A stretch of 64,000 bases of DNA. It comes from Rhabditophanes sp. KR3021 (Eukaryota > Nematoda > Chromadorea > Rhabditida > Alloionematidae). Position numbers and translations under genes: made by a program. The stretch is taken from positions 2,356,001 to 2,420,000 of the forward strand of contig CAUJLY010000002.1 of assembly GCA_963281155.1 (NCBI GenBank). The letters are read 5' to 3'. Shown here piece after piece: positions 36,611-48,972 of this stretch. Every line of letters starts with the position of its first letter. Position 1 is the first letter of the stretch. A model generated the notes under the pieces. It saw only the letters and a program-made list of their open reading frames with translations, was not told the origin of the DNA and ran no database searches.

Positions 36611-36814
36611 TTTGAAATAATGGCAAAATCAAACGCATGAGCACTAACTTACTTATTAGCCTCTACTTTAACTTATATGTTAACCTTTATATGAAGTCAA
36701 CCAACAAAATGTGACCTTTACAAATCAAGCATAAATAACGAATGTATTTTCAATTATTGTTTTATAAATAAAATATGAAGGGATATATAAAGACTTTAAT
36801 TGACTATTATACAA

Positions 36815-39279
36815 TTACACTATCTCACTTGATGTTAATTCCTTCCAATTTACGTCTTCTATTGATAAGAAAGTTGTCCAATATATGATATTAAAAATTG
36901 CAAATATCTAAGTAGATTAAAATAAATAAACAACAAGGCAACTTACAATCGGTGCGATAATCCTTGACCATTTATCAATGTTGCTGACGTTAAATTGAGC
37001 AAAACATCTACGCGAGCTTTCATAGTTTGTTGTGAATCCAGTACACGCAAGACCACCATTAATTGAAGATAATTTGGGATTGTTTGGAACGCTAAATCGT
37101 TGATGAAAGTCAAACAAAGGACTTGTATCATGGGATCTGGTGGCTTCTTCTTCGTTTCTCTGAAAAGATTATTTATTTTACTAATTTAAAAAAACCTGAT
37201 AAACAACTGAATTATTTCCACCATTTACTCTCCTGGGAGCAATATTATGGGCTGCGACGCTAATATTTCTATCGAAAACAATAGTTGATTGCTCCATATT
37301 TTGAGCGGCATTATTATTACAATAGCAAGACACTTTTTTGCTTTCTTTTCTTCTGCTAATTAGTTTTTTACGTTTAATTAAGTATCCCAGTGCGGCGTAC
37401 TCCAATAGACTGGCAAATCTAGAATTTCCAATTTATTACAATTAAACATACTAGATAACTTACACCATCAAGAAACAAAATCCGAGATAGATGTCTAGTG
37501 CTTTTACATATGAAACTTTCACATTTGAAGCCCTTAAATAGAACAGATAATAAATAAAAGTTTGTATTCAAACGAACGATGTTGTAACTGTAAGAGTTGT
37601 GATTGTCAAGACAGTAGTTACCCTAAAATGACTCAATAATGGTCTGGTTGAGAGATTCTTACGATAAAGTAACGCGTGATGGTACACTAGAAATAAGTAT
37701 TAAACTAAGAAAGGCAAAACAAACCTATTTCTGGGGACCCAAAATGATACATAACTGATAACAACGATCAAAATAGCGGGAACGTAAATCTAAAATATGA
37801 AGAATTGAATGAAGAATGTCAAACATTACTTGAATAATGTAATACCCAATACTTCTTTTAAACAAAAACAATACCGCTAATCTTGAGTAAGTACCAGAAG
37901 TCAATGTAACTCTGTTTGACTTGACTGCCAAATCAATCAAACTGAATTGAGGCATCTCAAATTTGTCTCGAGTTACGGCGTTTCTTCCATTTAAAAATGT
38001 GTACGAGATGTCGCTGACGTCATACCTAACCATGGACGTTTTTGAAAATAAAGTCGGTTAAGATTAAAAGCCGGTTAAGACTAAGAGCTTCTTTACAGTC
38101 GATTTAAAAAAGTCACAGTGCAAAAATGTATTATCAATAAACGTTTTAAAAAATATCTAAAAACAGCAGTACCCACTAGAAATTGTCTAATTTTTGTCTA
38201 TTAGATGCTTAATAGAAATACAGATTTCAACACAAAAGTTGATCTCTTTGTAAATGAATGTCGAAAATGTTGGTCTGCTTTTTAGTGTAGTTAAATATAC
38301 TTTTCGGATGTTTTTAACAATTCATATTAATTATTTTTTGCTCAATTTTTGCCTAATTGCCCGATTTTAAACTTCAAAGGGGAAAATCTAAGCTTATTCA
38401 AAACCGGCTCTTATATAAATTCCCCAAGACCAGCTATAACCGTTGTTCATATCATACCCATCTAAATCAAATTAAGAGTCACTTTTGGTCAACAAAAATA
38501 ATTAAAAACGTACAGCTTTCAATCTCCAGTTTACATGTTTGATAATCAAGTGGAAACCATTTTAAGTCCATTGGGCATGCACTTGTTACCGTCAGTCTAA
38601 ATTAGATGGATTTTGTCAATCTTCTTCGTTAAGAACAAACCTCTGTGATGTAAATACTGTCCCATCTGAATCTATTCTTAGAAATGAATTGTGAGTGGTT
38701 GTTATGTGGAAGTATGACTTTAAATAAATAGAAACAATGAATAATCTTGCTACAATTAAAGCTACCTTTTTTTCACTTGGAAAGAAAGTATCCGGCTGGA
38801 AAAGTTTTCTGCAAATAAGAGAATAAATCATCATAATACAAATGGATAATCATTTGTGAGCGAAGATGAATTAATTTAAAACTTACTGAAGATAATCAAC
38901 ACCGACTGTTAGTGATTTAATTTTATTGAAGGATTTACCCAATTCTCCAAACGCTAACCGGCTATCTTTCCAAGTTTGCCTCAAGTAAAAGTCTAATGTA
39001 AAGTCCTGGAATTCTACGTAACAATGAATAAAAAAGTGTAATTACCATGTCGGCCTCGCTGATTGCACTAATCGAGGAAATATGTAAAGTAATACCAACA
39101 TCAATTGGCTGTTCTCCATACATAGGCCTTAGCCGCTTATCATATCTTGAGGTATTAGTCAAATGGTCCAAAATTTTAGAAATAATAAGCGGATTAAATT
39201 TTTCTTCCTTCTTGACAGCTTGTATCCAATTTAGGAGTAAAAATAGAATCAAACAAAATAATAACATCAATTGAGGCAT
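36815..39279 (-). CDS. RDL/GABA-receptor-like Cys-loop channel, paralog of the 17.7-21.2 kb gene
   Basis: The exon pattern matches the first channel gene: exons 39279-39046, 39005-38887 (119 nt), 38808-38766 (43), 38717-38641 (77), 38596-38510, 38025-37830, 37789-37725 (65) and a 24-nt microexon 37686-37663, then M2-M3, the loop exons and a last exon ending at 36815; about 480 aa. Signal peptide [20 protein letters not shown]; Cys-loop [16 protein letters not shown]4 [14 protein letters not shown]. The M2 filter reads VPSRVTLS instead of PAR. At the loop-C junction the splice phase shifted: the donor sits 4 nt further on (AC then GTTTTT) to meet an acceptor of different phase. No extra cassettes follow; the dynein-like gene starts about 200 nt away. 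Confidence 0.82.
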
Positions 39280-41665
39280 CGTTAATTTCTTATGCCAGAG
39301 GCTCCCACCAAATATAGTTCCTTCAAAACAATGTTTAAAAAGATGGAGAATAAAGGGGGTTAGTTGTAATTTAAATTATTGAGAGTACCAGAGTTTTGGA
39401 AAAAGTATATGATGTGTGGTTTGTATTTATATCTTAAATTATGAATTAATAATGGGTTTCGTTTTTTGGTAGCTTTCCTGAAGAAAGACTACACACAAAA
39501 TAAGACTCCTTATTGGGGTAGAAAGATTTGTGACACTTAACCACAAAACAACAATAGCCTAATGTTGTTGAGGAAGTTGAAATGATGCATTGTAAGAAAG
39601 CTTATAAATATACCCTTAAACTTGTATTGTCACAAAGGTCTGGTTTTATCTTCTAAGTACAGGCACCCATCAAAGAGGTTCTGTTTAGATGATGTGGGGT
39701 TGAAAGATACATGGAACCAAAAACGGATTGGTGATATTTGAAGTGGTGTGATAAATGGCTCTCTACCTCATTAAGAGGTTAAAAAGTATACATAACTTTC
39801 CATTCCTTAAACTCCTGGCCTACTACTTGTTTGGTGGTAATTTAATTTAGAAGACGCTTAACTTTGCCGGTCTAAAATTAAACGCCTACAATTCAATACA
39901 CATATTCCCGATTAAAAAGTTGTTGGGGTTAAGGGCACTACTTAATAAATGCATAAGAAGCGATTCAAAGGGAACGTGGTGTACCGTGCTTTTATACAAA
40001 TCAAAGATTGAATGGTAATGGAATTTATTATTTATAAAACATTAATTTAATTTAAACCTTCAAAGACTACAAATTACTTTCCACTAAATTGTCTTTTCAA
40101 AAAGAAGATTGGGTCAGAGGAAATTGCTGCGCAACTACACTTCAACCCAAAGCTACACACTTTTTTGGGGAAGTTGAGAATAAAGAAGACGGAATAAAGA
40201 TGATAGTAAAAATAAAAGTACGCTGTCGTTTTTGTTTGATTTATGAATTGTGGCTTCTGTCTCAACAGTACCACTATCTGTTCTAAACCATTTACGGGGC
40301 AATTTCGTAGTTAAATAGATATAATGGCATCACAGAAGTAATTTTCATTTGATGATACTCTCGAGAATGAAATTAATTGGTAAGAAAAGTTCAGAATAAA
40401 GTATATTAAAGAACTTCATATGTCATCAAAGGATATATCCAAAATGCTAGGCTATATAAATATAGAAAAGCGTTCAGAAGGGACTTGGCGCCCACAAACA
40501 ATTGTCAAACTTGACACTTTCATTTTTTCTTAACACAAAAAGTATCTCAATATCAAGAATAGAACTATCCATTATCCTCAACCACCACCAAAAAAAGTAG
40601 TAGTTAAGAAGGCATGTTTGGGAGTAGGATAAATATGTGTGGAGAGCGTCTAGTCTTCTTCAACGTGTAAATAATTAAAATAATATTTCTTGAGCATATT
40701 TATCCATCAAAGTGTTGGCATATTTTCAATGGCAAAAAGTTGCTCCTACCCTCATCACTATTTTTGTTTTATCTTGACTCCATTGCATTTACGTACAAAT
40801 GTTCTGTTTTGTTATTTTTTAGAGATATCTACAAGATTTTTGAGGCTTTATTATGGCGGAGCTCATACTATTTTAGTTCATTTGGGAATATTATAGGATG
40901 AAGTTTATAATGATTGTTTTGGAACGTATCTCGTTAAATTAACGGTTTTTGATTATTTTCGTTTTGTTTACATTAATTGTGATTTGCGATTAAATAAATG
41001 ATTCAAAACAAGCAAATTAGTTGAAGCTCAATAAAGATTCAATGAGAACATAATGATGTCGCTAATAGCTTCAAATGTAATTAAACAAGATTATCTCATT
41101 TCCTAGTAAAACAATGTCATGTTTTGATCATACATTTTTTATAATGTCGTAAAAGAATCCACTAAAAAATGTCTTAATTACTTTTAATTTGTAAAATACA
41201 AATAAACAACTTGTAAAATAAACAACTTTTGTTTGAAAGTATTTAAAAAATGTTAATATTCTGTGCCTTTCGTTCAAATTAATATTCTCTGGGATGATTT
41301 TAACTAGTTGTGTAAATAAAAATAGTGAGAGTGTTGGCACTATGTGTTTGAAAGAATGATAAAACAAAAGCTTATTGCAATTAAATATTTGGAAAACATT
41401 TTTAATTTTAGGAAATAAATGTTTTAAATGACGGACTATAAAACTATTAATTCACATTATTGCAAATTTTTTATTCATTTAATAAATTGGCACAAAAAAT
41501 AAACAGGAATCAAAATTTGTTATTTCGGAAAACATGCAAGAAAATTGAATACGGTTTTGTAATAGAATAAACTATGATCATTTAAAACGAAAAGATTTAT
41601 TATAATAAGAGACTAATAATGTAAAAATAATTATCAAAAGATACCAGTATTTTAATATTTAGTAA
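39280..41665. other. Intergenic 2.4 kb, nothing recognised
   Basis: AT-rich spacer containing the promoter of the second channel gene. Short frames (40074-40286 on both strands, 40690-40896, 41128-41367) show no domain, splice context or homology I can name. Confidence 0.55.
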
Positions 41666-43343
41666 TTATTCCATTGAAATTAATTCGTTTTGAGAATCCT
41701 TTTCCACGAAATTATTGCTGTAAATAATTAAGCGATTCATTTCTTCGCCCCCTTCAACAATTAAAGAATGTTTGAATTGCATGTTTGAAATCAAGCAAAC
41801 GCATCTTCGTTCTTCAGAAAAAAGCTTTGTGCACAAAGATTGATCTTTAAAATCTAATTCTCTATGGAAAAAGTGTTTGCACGTACATTCAACTGCCACG
41901 ACCTTGAGTGAATTTGGAATAAATATATTCAATTGGTTTCTACATGACATTTTGATTATTTCCAGATTCTTAAAGTGTTTCAAAAATTCAATTTTGTGAG
42001 GTGAGCTTTTTTTACTAAAAACTTTGAATTGTTTTTCAAATTTCACACGAATAAAGTGATCCACGTTTAATTTCTTTAAATTTGGAAACTTTTTAGCAAA
42101 TTTAAGATGCGGTGGGTCAATGATTGGAACAAAATTTGGAATCTCCAATGTTTCAAGATGAGAAGGGAGTTCAAGTATTGCTCCAAACGCTAATTCAGCA
42201 TATTTTGCATCAAAACCAAAGTTATGTAATTTGAATTGCTTGAAATTTGATAAAGAAGACAACTTTTTGCAGAACGTAGTCAATGCAATTATGTATTCAT
42301 ATGGCTGATTTATGAATTCCAAACGTGTTAATTTAATTGAATTCAAATTTGACATGTCCAATTTGCTGAATGCATCGAATTGTTGAGGATCAATAAGACG
42401 AACAAGTCTAAGATTAACTACATTGTAAAGCAATTCCACAAACACATTAGATAATTTATACTTTCTATCAGTTAAAGATATACATAAAGCGATTGGGATT
42501 ACCTCCATTTTAATTAATTCCAACGCTCTCTTATTATTCTCATTTATTCCTTCTAATAACCATTGAGAATGGGGGATCATGCCATCGGAGTAAACAAATA
42601 GCTTGAAATTGTTGTTTCTTTTGATTAAAGAAAAGATGAATTTGTATTTCTTGGCAAAATTCCTAAAATTCATATTTCCATCTTTCACCGATGGTTCGAT
42701 TAAACCTAAATTTGGTAAGTTTTTGATTAATTTATTTACTTCAACTTCAGAATAACTTGATGATGCTTCACTATCTATGATAAGTCGCTGAATAGATACT
42801 GATTTAATTGAGCTTATTATTTCGTAATAAAATCTTGAGCTGTATGAATCATAGCAGCTTAAGTTTAAAGTTGGGATCATCAAGAAGAGATTATTAATAC
42901 AGTAATTGATCATATAAATTACATCATTGATAAATCTTCTTTCATATTTTGATAAATTTATATGGAAAGCAATCATTGGATATACTGTCTTCTTTTTTAA
43001 AAAATAGTTTTTGAGTTCAATCAGACTATTAAATGTCATGAAATCAAAACCAACTTCCATACACACGGTTAAATTATCATCTTTTCCAACATTCTATAAA
43101 GAATCATTTTAATAAAATTAATTTATAAGCTACTCTAATTACCACAAAAGATAGGTTCATTCCATTAGGGTTAAGAGACTGATATCGAAGACACCTCTTT
43201 GTTTCGTTAACATAATCACAGAATCTTCCGCAAGTTTGGGAAATACTATTCAAGGTTGCAACATCTGTAGCAGCATAATATATAATTTTGTGGATGATAT
43301 TTTTAGTTAATGCAACTGTTTCAGCTGGAGTAAACTTGAGCAT
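41666..43343 (-). CDS. F-box/LRR-like protein, paralog of the 12.6-14.3 kb gene
   Basis: Two exons, 43343-43143 and 43093-41666 (phase 0, 49-nt intron), give about 542 aa. The N-terminus resembles an F-box (TVALTKNIIHKIIYYAATDV, then TLNSISQTCGRFCDYV). The body has irregular leucine-rich repeats (LPSHLETLEIPNF, FPNLKKLNVDHF, FKNLEIIKMSC). The C-terminal part has Cys pairs CTC and CVC in the same setting as the CNC of its paralog (a F-x-E-E-R-R-C-V-C run). It is probably an SCF-type adaptor by family resemblance, but Skp1 binding is not evident from sequence. Confidence 0.6.
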
Positions 43344-43908
43344 GTTTCAAAATAGGTGGAAACTTGGAAAGTGTACTGTACAATATTTACCACTAAAAAA
43401 TATACAGTTGGAGAATCGCTTACAATCTTTTCGTCACGAGTTAAGTTTATTTTAATTTGCGATCAAATACCTAATAATTGTTGGATAAAATTGAAAATAT
43501 AAATGACTTCAGTTCATATTTTTCATTATCGGTATCATTATACGTAAATCTGTTTGATTTCAGCATCCATAGGGTCACGACATTTGGTTTGTAATAAGTA
43601 GTACACTAGGTATTTTAATTTATACTCATGTAATCGTTGTTTCTATATCATGTTCCGAGTCCAATTTAGATCATCTCTATGTTTCTTTTAAATAGCACTT
43701 TTATTAGTACTTATTTGGATCAAAACCCAAAAAAGGTTAGTAGCATTAAAGATCTAAATGATCTTAATAGCTAAGTTTTGGATTGGAACGATTTCATTGC
43801 TTCTCATTGATAGATAAAAACAATCCTCAAAAATGTATATATGCACGTATTAATTAATATTTAGTTGTTAGAACCAATTTGAGCTGATGTACGAAAATGT
43901 GTCTTTAA

Positions 43909-44121
43909 TTACACTTTTCCTTTCTTTGCACTCTTCTGACTCGATCCTCTCACACCCATCGCCATTTCATCCTTTTCGTTGGTAGTTCGTTTAACAACGG
44001 TTCTTATTTTAATCTCCCTCGACTTCTTGCCCCTAATGACGCGTTTCCCAGAGGTGTCTTTTCTTGATACTTTTATTCCAGTCCTCACTTTATTAACCTT
44101 CTTGCCAAACGTTCCATTCCT
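43909..44121 (-). pseudogene. Possible small Lys/Arg-rich coding remnant
   Basis: A 70-codon open minus frame, bounded upstream by a TGA, is rich in Lys and Arg (GKKVNKVRTGIKVSRKDTS, KRVIRGKKSREIKIRT, SSQKSAKKGKV then stop). Lys-rich sense continues in the same frame upstream of the TGA (KNNKSAKKDKN). It has no ATG of its own. It may be an exon, a broken basic nuclear protein or chance. The rest of 43344-44381 shows nothing. Confidence 0.25.
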
Positions 44122-44381
44122 TCAGTTCTTATCCTTCTTGGCAGACTTATTGTTCTTGAGCAATACCAGTCAACCCGTCGCGTACTTTCCTCATGGCAAG
44201 AAAATGAAGCAATTGATACATTCACTTTTATTTAAATAAAGAAGTAATTAAATGGGAGTAGTTTAATTAGATCAATCAGCTTGAAGATACTTACTTTTAT
44301 TAAAAATCAAAGTTGCTAAGGCAAATACTTTACAGAAAAACTTGTTTATTCAAGGAAATAAGTTCAAAATAGTTTATAAAT

Positions 44382-44446
44382 CAGATTAAAAGAGATTAGA
44401 AGAAATTGAAAGGGATTAGAAGAAATTAAAAGAGATTAAAGGAAAT
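44382..44446. repeat. Imperfect tandem repeat in Argonaute 3' region
   Basis: About three and a half copies of a purine-rich unit (GATTAGAAGAAATTAAA with small changes) lie just beyond the Argonaute stop. A TTTATT at 44345-44350, AATAAA on the gene strand, follows. The repeat therefore probably lies in the 3' UTR. Confidence 0.55.
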
Positions 44447-44452
44447 GTTTTA

Positions 44453-47355
44453 TCAAGCATTGACACGTTGATACTTGAGATCGTGCTCTTGATTGTAAAA
44501 GTGGAGAGTAGTAAGTTGGTCATCGTAAAGTTCCATTCCACTAACATCTTTATAGGCATTGATGAGTGCCCGGCCTCTGTCAGCATATTGCTCAGCAATA
44601 TACATTGGTGCAGGAAGACTGACAGGAGAATTGACGATTTGGTATCCGTAGGCCAAGGTGTTTGTGAGCACTTGCAACTCATCAGAACTTAAATCCAAGT
44701 CATTACGAATCACAATGTATCTTGGCACTTTGCAGGTTCCTTGGAGACCACTGTGGGAAGTAAGGTAGAATTCAAATAACTTTGGGTTCACAATCTTGGT
44801 GTCGACGACGGTCCCAGGGCTGATGTTTTGGTGATTAGCCCTATCGCAACTATTAATTCCTTTTCTGAACAGACGAATGTTGTGGTTCTTTTCGACTACA
44901 ATCAAAGTGAATTTAATGGTCGGATCAAACTTCTTGAGAACGCTTTCAATCACAGCACAGTCGTATTTGGAGTAGGATATGTATCTTCCTTCTGATCCCG
45001 AACTTCTGTAAATTACTACTTCCTTTGGAAGGAAGCCGTTGTTTTTGGTGACGTAGATATCCAGAGTTTGATTGAGAATCGTAACCCAAAAGGCCACATC
45101 TCCATCTCTTGCCAAATTACAGTTCACATAATCACCAGCGAACTCACAGGCACTTCCAATACAATTGCTGGAATATCCGATGGTTGTGAAAGTATCACAA
45201 AGGGAGCTGTTGGTGTTATTGAAGGCAAGACCGAGAATAAGGCGTTTGTTGTCCAGCACAGGCATATTGTTTTCCAATTTCAAATTGATGGAGTAATTCA
45301 ATCCACCCATCTTGACATTCGTCTTCAAGATAATATTTTCAAGAGTCTTAATTTGATTTTTCTCCAAAATTTTCAAAGCGTTGTCCATCTTGATGTCCTG
45401 AGTAACTATCCCAGTCACCAGTTCCATATACTTGATTGGCCCGTGAACATTCGTTACTGAGGGTGGACTGAAAAACATCACGAAATCTGTCCCACTTTCT
45501 TTCAAATAACTGAATAGATTTTCAACACCATATGGAGTGGCTTCAACTGGCTTAATCTCAAAACACTCACTCACACTCATCCCACGAGACAAGCAAATTC
45601 TTCTGAAAGTTGAAATGAAGTCTTTCATATCTTTCATTTCCATTTGGAATCTATTTTTAGACTCAAAATAATAGCCTGCCCAATTAGTGATGGCGGATGG
45701 TTTGATGAAAGTGTCGCCTCTAGGATGGTCCCAAGTAGATAGATCAGTAGATGGCTTCATTATTCCCTTCTTGTAGTTCAACTGAGGAATGGGCAATTTT
45801 CTACTTGGTATTTCCAGCATCTTAAAGGCACTTGCGAAGCCAGAATTGATTAGATACTCATCATTTACATAATCACAATTACTGTAAATGTTTTCAATTT
45901 CCTTCATTCTTTTTGATGGAGCAGTAGCACACGCACGAATCATAGTTGAAATTTGCTCCGCAGTTTGAGCTCCTTGAACAACTCTCTGAAAGTCGGCAAC
46001 GTAGCATAACTCCATCGGGATAAAATTCAGTTGAAGCTTCCCATCACTTCCTTTGCATTTGTATTCAACGAGAGGGTACTCTGGAAACTGCAATTCCCTT
46101 CCATATTTGGTCTTAATGTACTCCGCAACACTAATCTTCACACCCTCCATCAGGAAAAACTTTTGAAAGGCATTTTCCTTAATAACTCCACTAATAGTTA
46201 TGGCTTGCTCTTGTCTATGAGTGACATGGCAAACAAGGCCCTTGAAGTTATTTAGAACTTTGACGGCATTGGCTCCAGAGAAAGGCAGCATTCCACGTGA
46301 TCCAGTCAGGAGAAGTTCATACTTGTGATGGAGGAATTGGCAACCGTGAAAGGCCGTTTTCTTCTCATCCATAACAATGGCTACTCCTCCATTTCCAGGT
46401 TCAAGTTCATAAGACCTGATGGTTTGCTGAAACCCAACTCCTAGATACTTTCCATCTGGCAGTTCAGGCATGTCCTTCGTGCCGAATCCTGCACTTTCTG
46501 GATTCATTAGATAGGTTTTGCCATTCTCGTAAATGGCCATATCTTGTGGACGTTTGTGGATGCTAATTTTGGCAAGTAATTCCAAGTATTGCTGTCCTTC
46601 TTTATTTTCAAGTTGATCACTGCCAAGCATTCCAAACACGTTCCCATTCTTGACCAACTTAAAGTGGAACTCAAGGTGAGTCAGTCCTGCCATTTCATAT
46701 TGAGGGTAGTCAGCGAGGGCAACATTCTTGATTCCGAAGACGAGGTCCGATATTTGCTCCATGTTTCTGAACAATTGCCTTGTGAAGACAGTTCTATCAA
46801 AATCATAAACAGCGGTATTTGGATCCACCGTATCTAACTTGACCAGTTCCTTTTCAGCAATAATCCATAAATTCAGGAACATGGAATGTTTCTTAACCCG
46901 GTAGTAGCTAAAAGTGAGGAATAGGATTAAATATAAGTTTAAATAACATACTCTGGTTTCTTTTTAACCATAATTTCATCAGCAATTCGCTTGTTGATTA
47001 GAACAGCAGATCTATCCAATCTCACACCCCAAATATCCATATCATATTGATAGTATTTGTAGTCCTTCATATCACCAGTTGGAGTGAGAGGGAAAAAGTT
47101 GGTTACACTTGTCACTTTTTTTCCAACACTCCCAGCAATTCCTTTCGAGGCAAACTTTCCATTTCCAACAGGAATCTAAACAATCGCATACATCAGGTTT
47201 GAAAGCTAGTATTATGAGGTATTCAATTGGCATACTCTTTTATATTACTTAGTTTAATTACTTACTTGATTGTCTCTGAGAAACTTTATTTGATTCATAT
47301 CTTCCTTGGTTGAAGAGTTGTAGAACACTTTCGGAGCATCGTAATCGCCAGACAT
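44453..47355 (-). CDS. Argonaute protein lacking the full slicer tetrad
   Basis: Exons 47355-47266, 47175-46952 and 46907-44453 give about 922 aa. The N domain has KFASKGIAGSVGKKV then TNFFPL and YYQYDMDI. PAZ lies around aa 290-390 (ELQFPEYPLVEYKCKGSDGK, LNFIPMELCYV). MID follows. PIWI spans roughly aa 600-900: VVEKNHNIRLF, SPGTVVDTKIVNPKLFEFYL, TSHSGLQGT, SLPAPMYIAEQYADRGR. The catalytic GADVTHP motif is GLAFNNT (Asp lost, about aa 666) and YRDGVSEG is YRSSGSEG (Asp lost, about aa 739); the final His is kept. It should bind small RNA without cutting targets, like other catalytically dead Argonautes. Ago rather than Piwi clade seems likely, and strongly diverged. It shares a 441-nt spacer with NUDT9. 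Confidence 0.9.
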
Positions 47356-47796
47356 AACTTATAACCACAACTCAGCAAGTCGTATAAATGTAAATGAGTA
47401 ATTAAGTCAAGTTTAGCCAAATGTTGAATTGATGACCACTATTTATCCTTAAGTCATGAAACGATTTAGCCTAAACATATCTATTTTAGATTCATATACC
47501 AATTTGGGCTGGGTGACTCTATACTCATTTAAATCATTTGCATTCTTAAATGGTGCGCTCATTTAGGCTAGATTATTTTGATCCCTAAGCCAATCATATT
47601 TTAGCCACTTCCATGATTCGAAAGATGAGATTAGGGTAAATTGAGCAAAGTACAAATATCGTTACTTTTTTGATCTGAAATAAACAAGGAAAAGATATTA
47701 CTTAAACAGAAACAAATAATAAGAGGTACGGAGTAATTAATATTTACTTTATATGCAATAATTTATTTAAATAGGCTTAACTGTTTTTTATCATAT
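47356..47796. promoter_or_regulatory. Divergent promoter region, Argonaute/NUDT9
   Basis: The 441-nt AT-rich spacer separates the start codons of two divergently transcribed genes and must hold both promoters. No TATA box or named motif can be assigned with confidence. Confidence 0.5.
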
Positions 47797-48905
47797 ATGG
47801 CATCTCCCACAAAAGTAAAAATGCTGGACATTGGAACATGCTTTATTTGTCATTTACAAATCATGGTATCTAAATATTTTGGTTCTACTACACCTTATAC
47901 TGGTTCGAATGTCATTAAACTTGTCTTTGATAGAAGTTTGATTCCCTGGAATATTCCTTTTCCTTCCTACAATCCACCTGAATATACAGCAGAAAAAGCA
48001 AAAAAACAGCCCTGGTCAGATGACAAGGAATTGAGTACATACAAATTTAATGAAATCGATGGCAACATTAATCGTGTCTCGCATATGGGACACTATTTAT
48101 TATCCGAAGAAAACGGAGCTCCTTTGAATCCTCAAGGAAGAACTGGAATCAAAGGACGCGGTATTTTAGGAAGATATGGCCCAAATATGGTAAATAAAAA
48201 TCAAGAATATAGGGTTATCTATAATTTGTTGAGTGATCGAAATAATTTATCTGTTGCTGAATTATTTTCATTTATACTTTTTGTTAGCGAGATAAAGATA
48301 TTTAGATTTTTGAATGTAGTTGAATGAAGGAATAGGATAGTTCTTCTTTGATGTCTTACAAAACAGATTACCTCACCATGTTCTTTTCTTAGCAATAACC
48401 CTTTCTTAAAAAGGATTTCTAAAAAAGTGATAATTTATTTATTTTTTATATAATAATTATTGAGCTATTTAAGGCTGCTGATCCAATTGTGTCTAGGTTT
48501 AATCATGGAAAATTACAATTTGTGGCCATTAAAAGACAAGACACGAAAGAATGGGCCATCCCTGGAGGAATGGTGGATGCGGGGGAAAATGTTTCTCAAA
48601 CTTTGAAAAGAGAATTCAGTGAAGAAGCCATGGACGGCATGGATCCCAACATATTACATGAAATTTGGGCTCATCCAAAAATTCTATACAAAGGGTATGT
48701 CGATGATCCTCGAAATACTGATAATGCCTGGATGGAAACAGTTGTGGCTAATTTTCACGACCACCACGGCTTACTGCAAAATTTTAAATTTACAGCTGGC
48801 TCAGATGCTGCCGAAGTAAAATGGTTTACAGTAGAAGATGGGTATGACAATTTATATGCATCACACAGGGATTTTATTAAATTGCTTGAAAATGAATTCA
48901 AGTAG
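47797..48905 (+). CDS. NUDT9: ADP-ribose pyrophosphatase (Nudix)
   Basis: Two exons, 47797-48189 and 48474-48905 (284-nt intron, phase 0, joining GPNM to AADPIVSRF as in human NUDT9), encode about 274 aa. The N-terminal NUDT9 domain is recognisable (YTGSNVIKLV, PSYNPPEYTA, GRTGIKGRGILGRYGPN). The Nudix box is GGMVDAGENVSQTLKREFSEE, followed by YKGYVDDPRNTDNAWMET, the NUDT9 signature. It hydrolyses ADP-ribose to AMP and ribose-5-phosphate with Mg2+, usually in mitochondria or cytosol. The N-terminus shows no strong targeting presequence. AATAAA lies at 48953-48958. It is convergent with the REEP gene, with 67 nt between stop codons. Confidence 0.94.
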
Positions 48906-48972
48906 AAGTGTTATGTTTATAATGATTGCATATTAGTAAATTAAATTTGTTCAATAAACTATTTCCCAGGAG

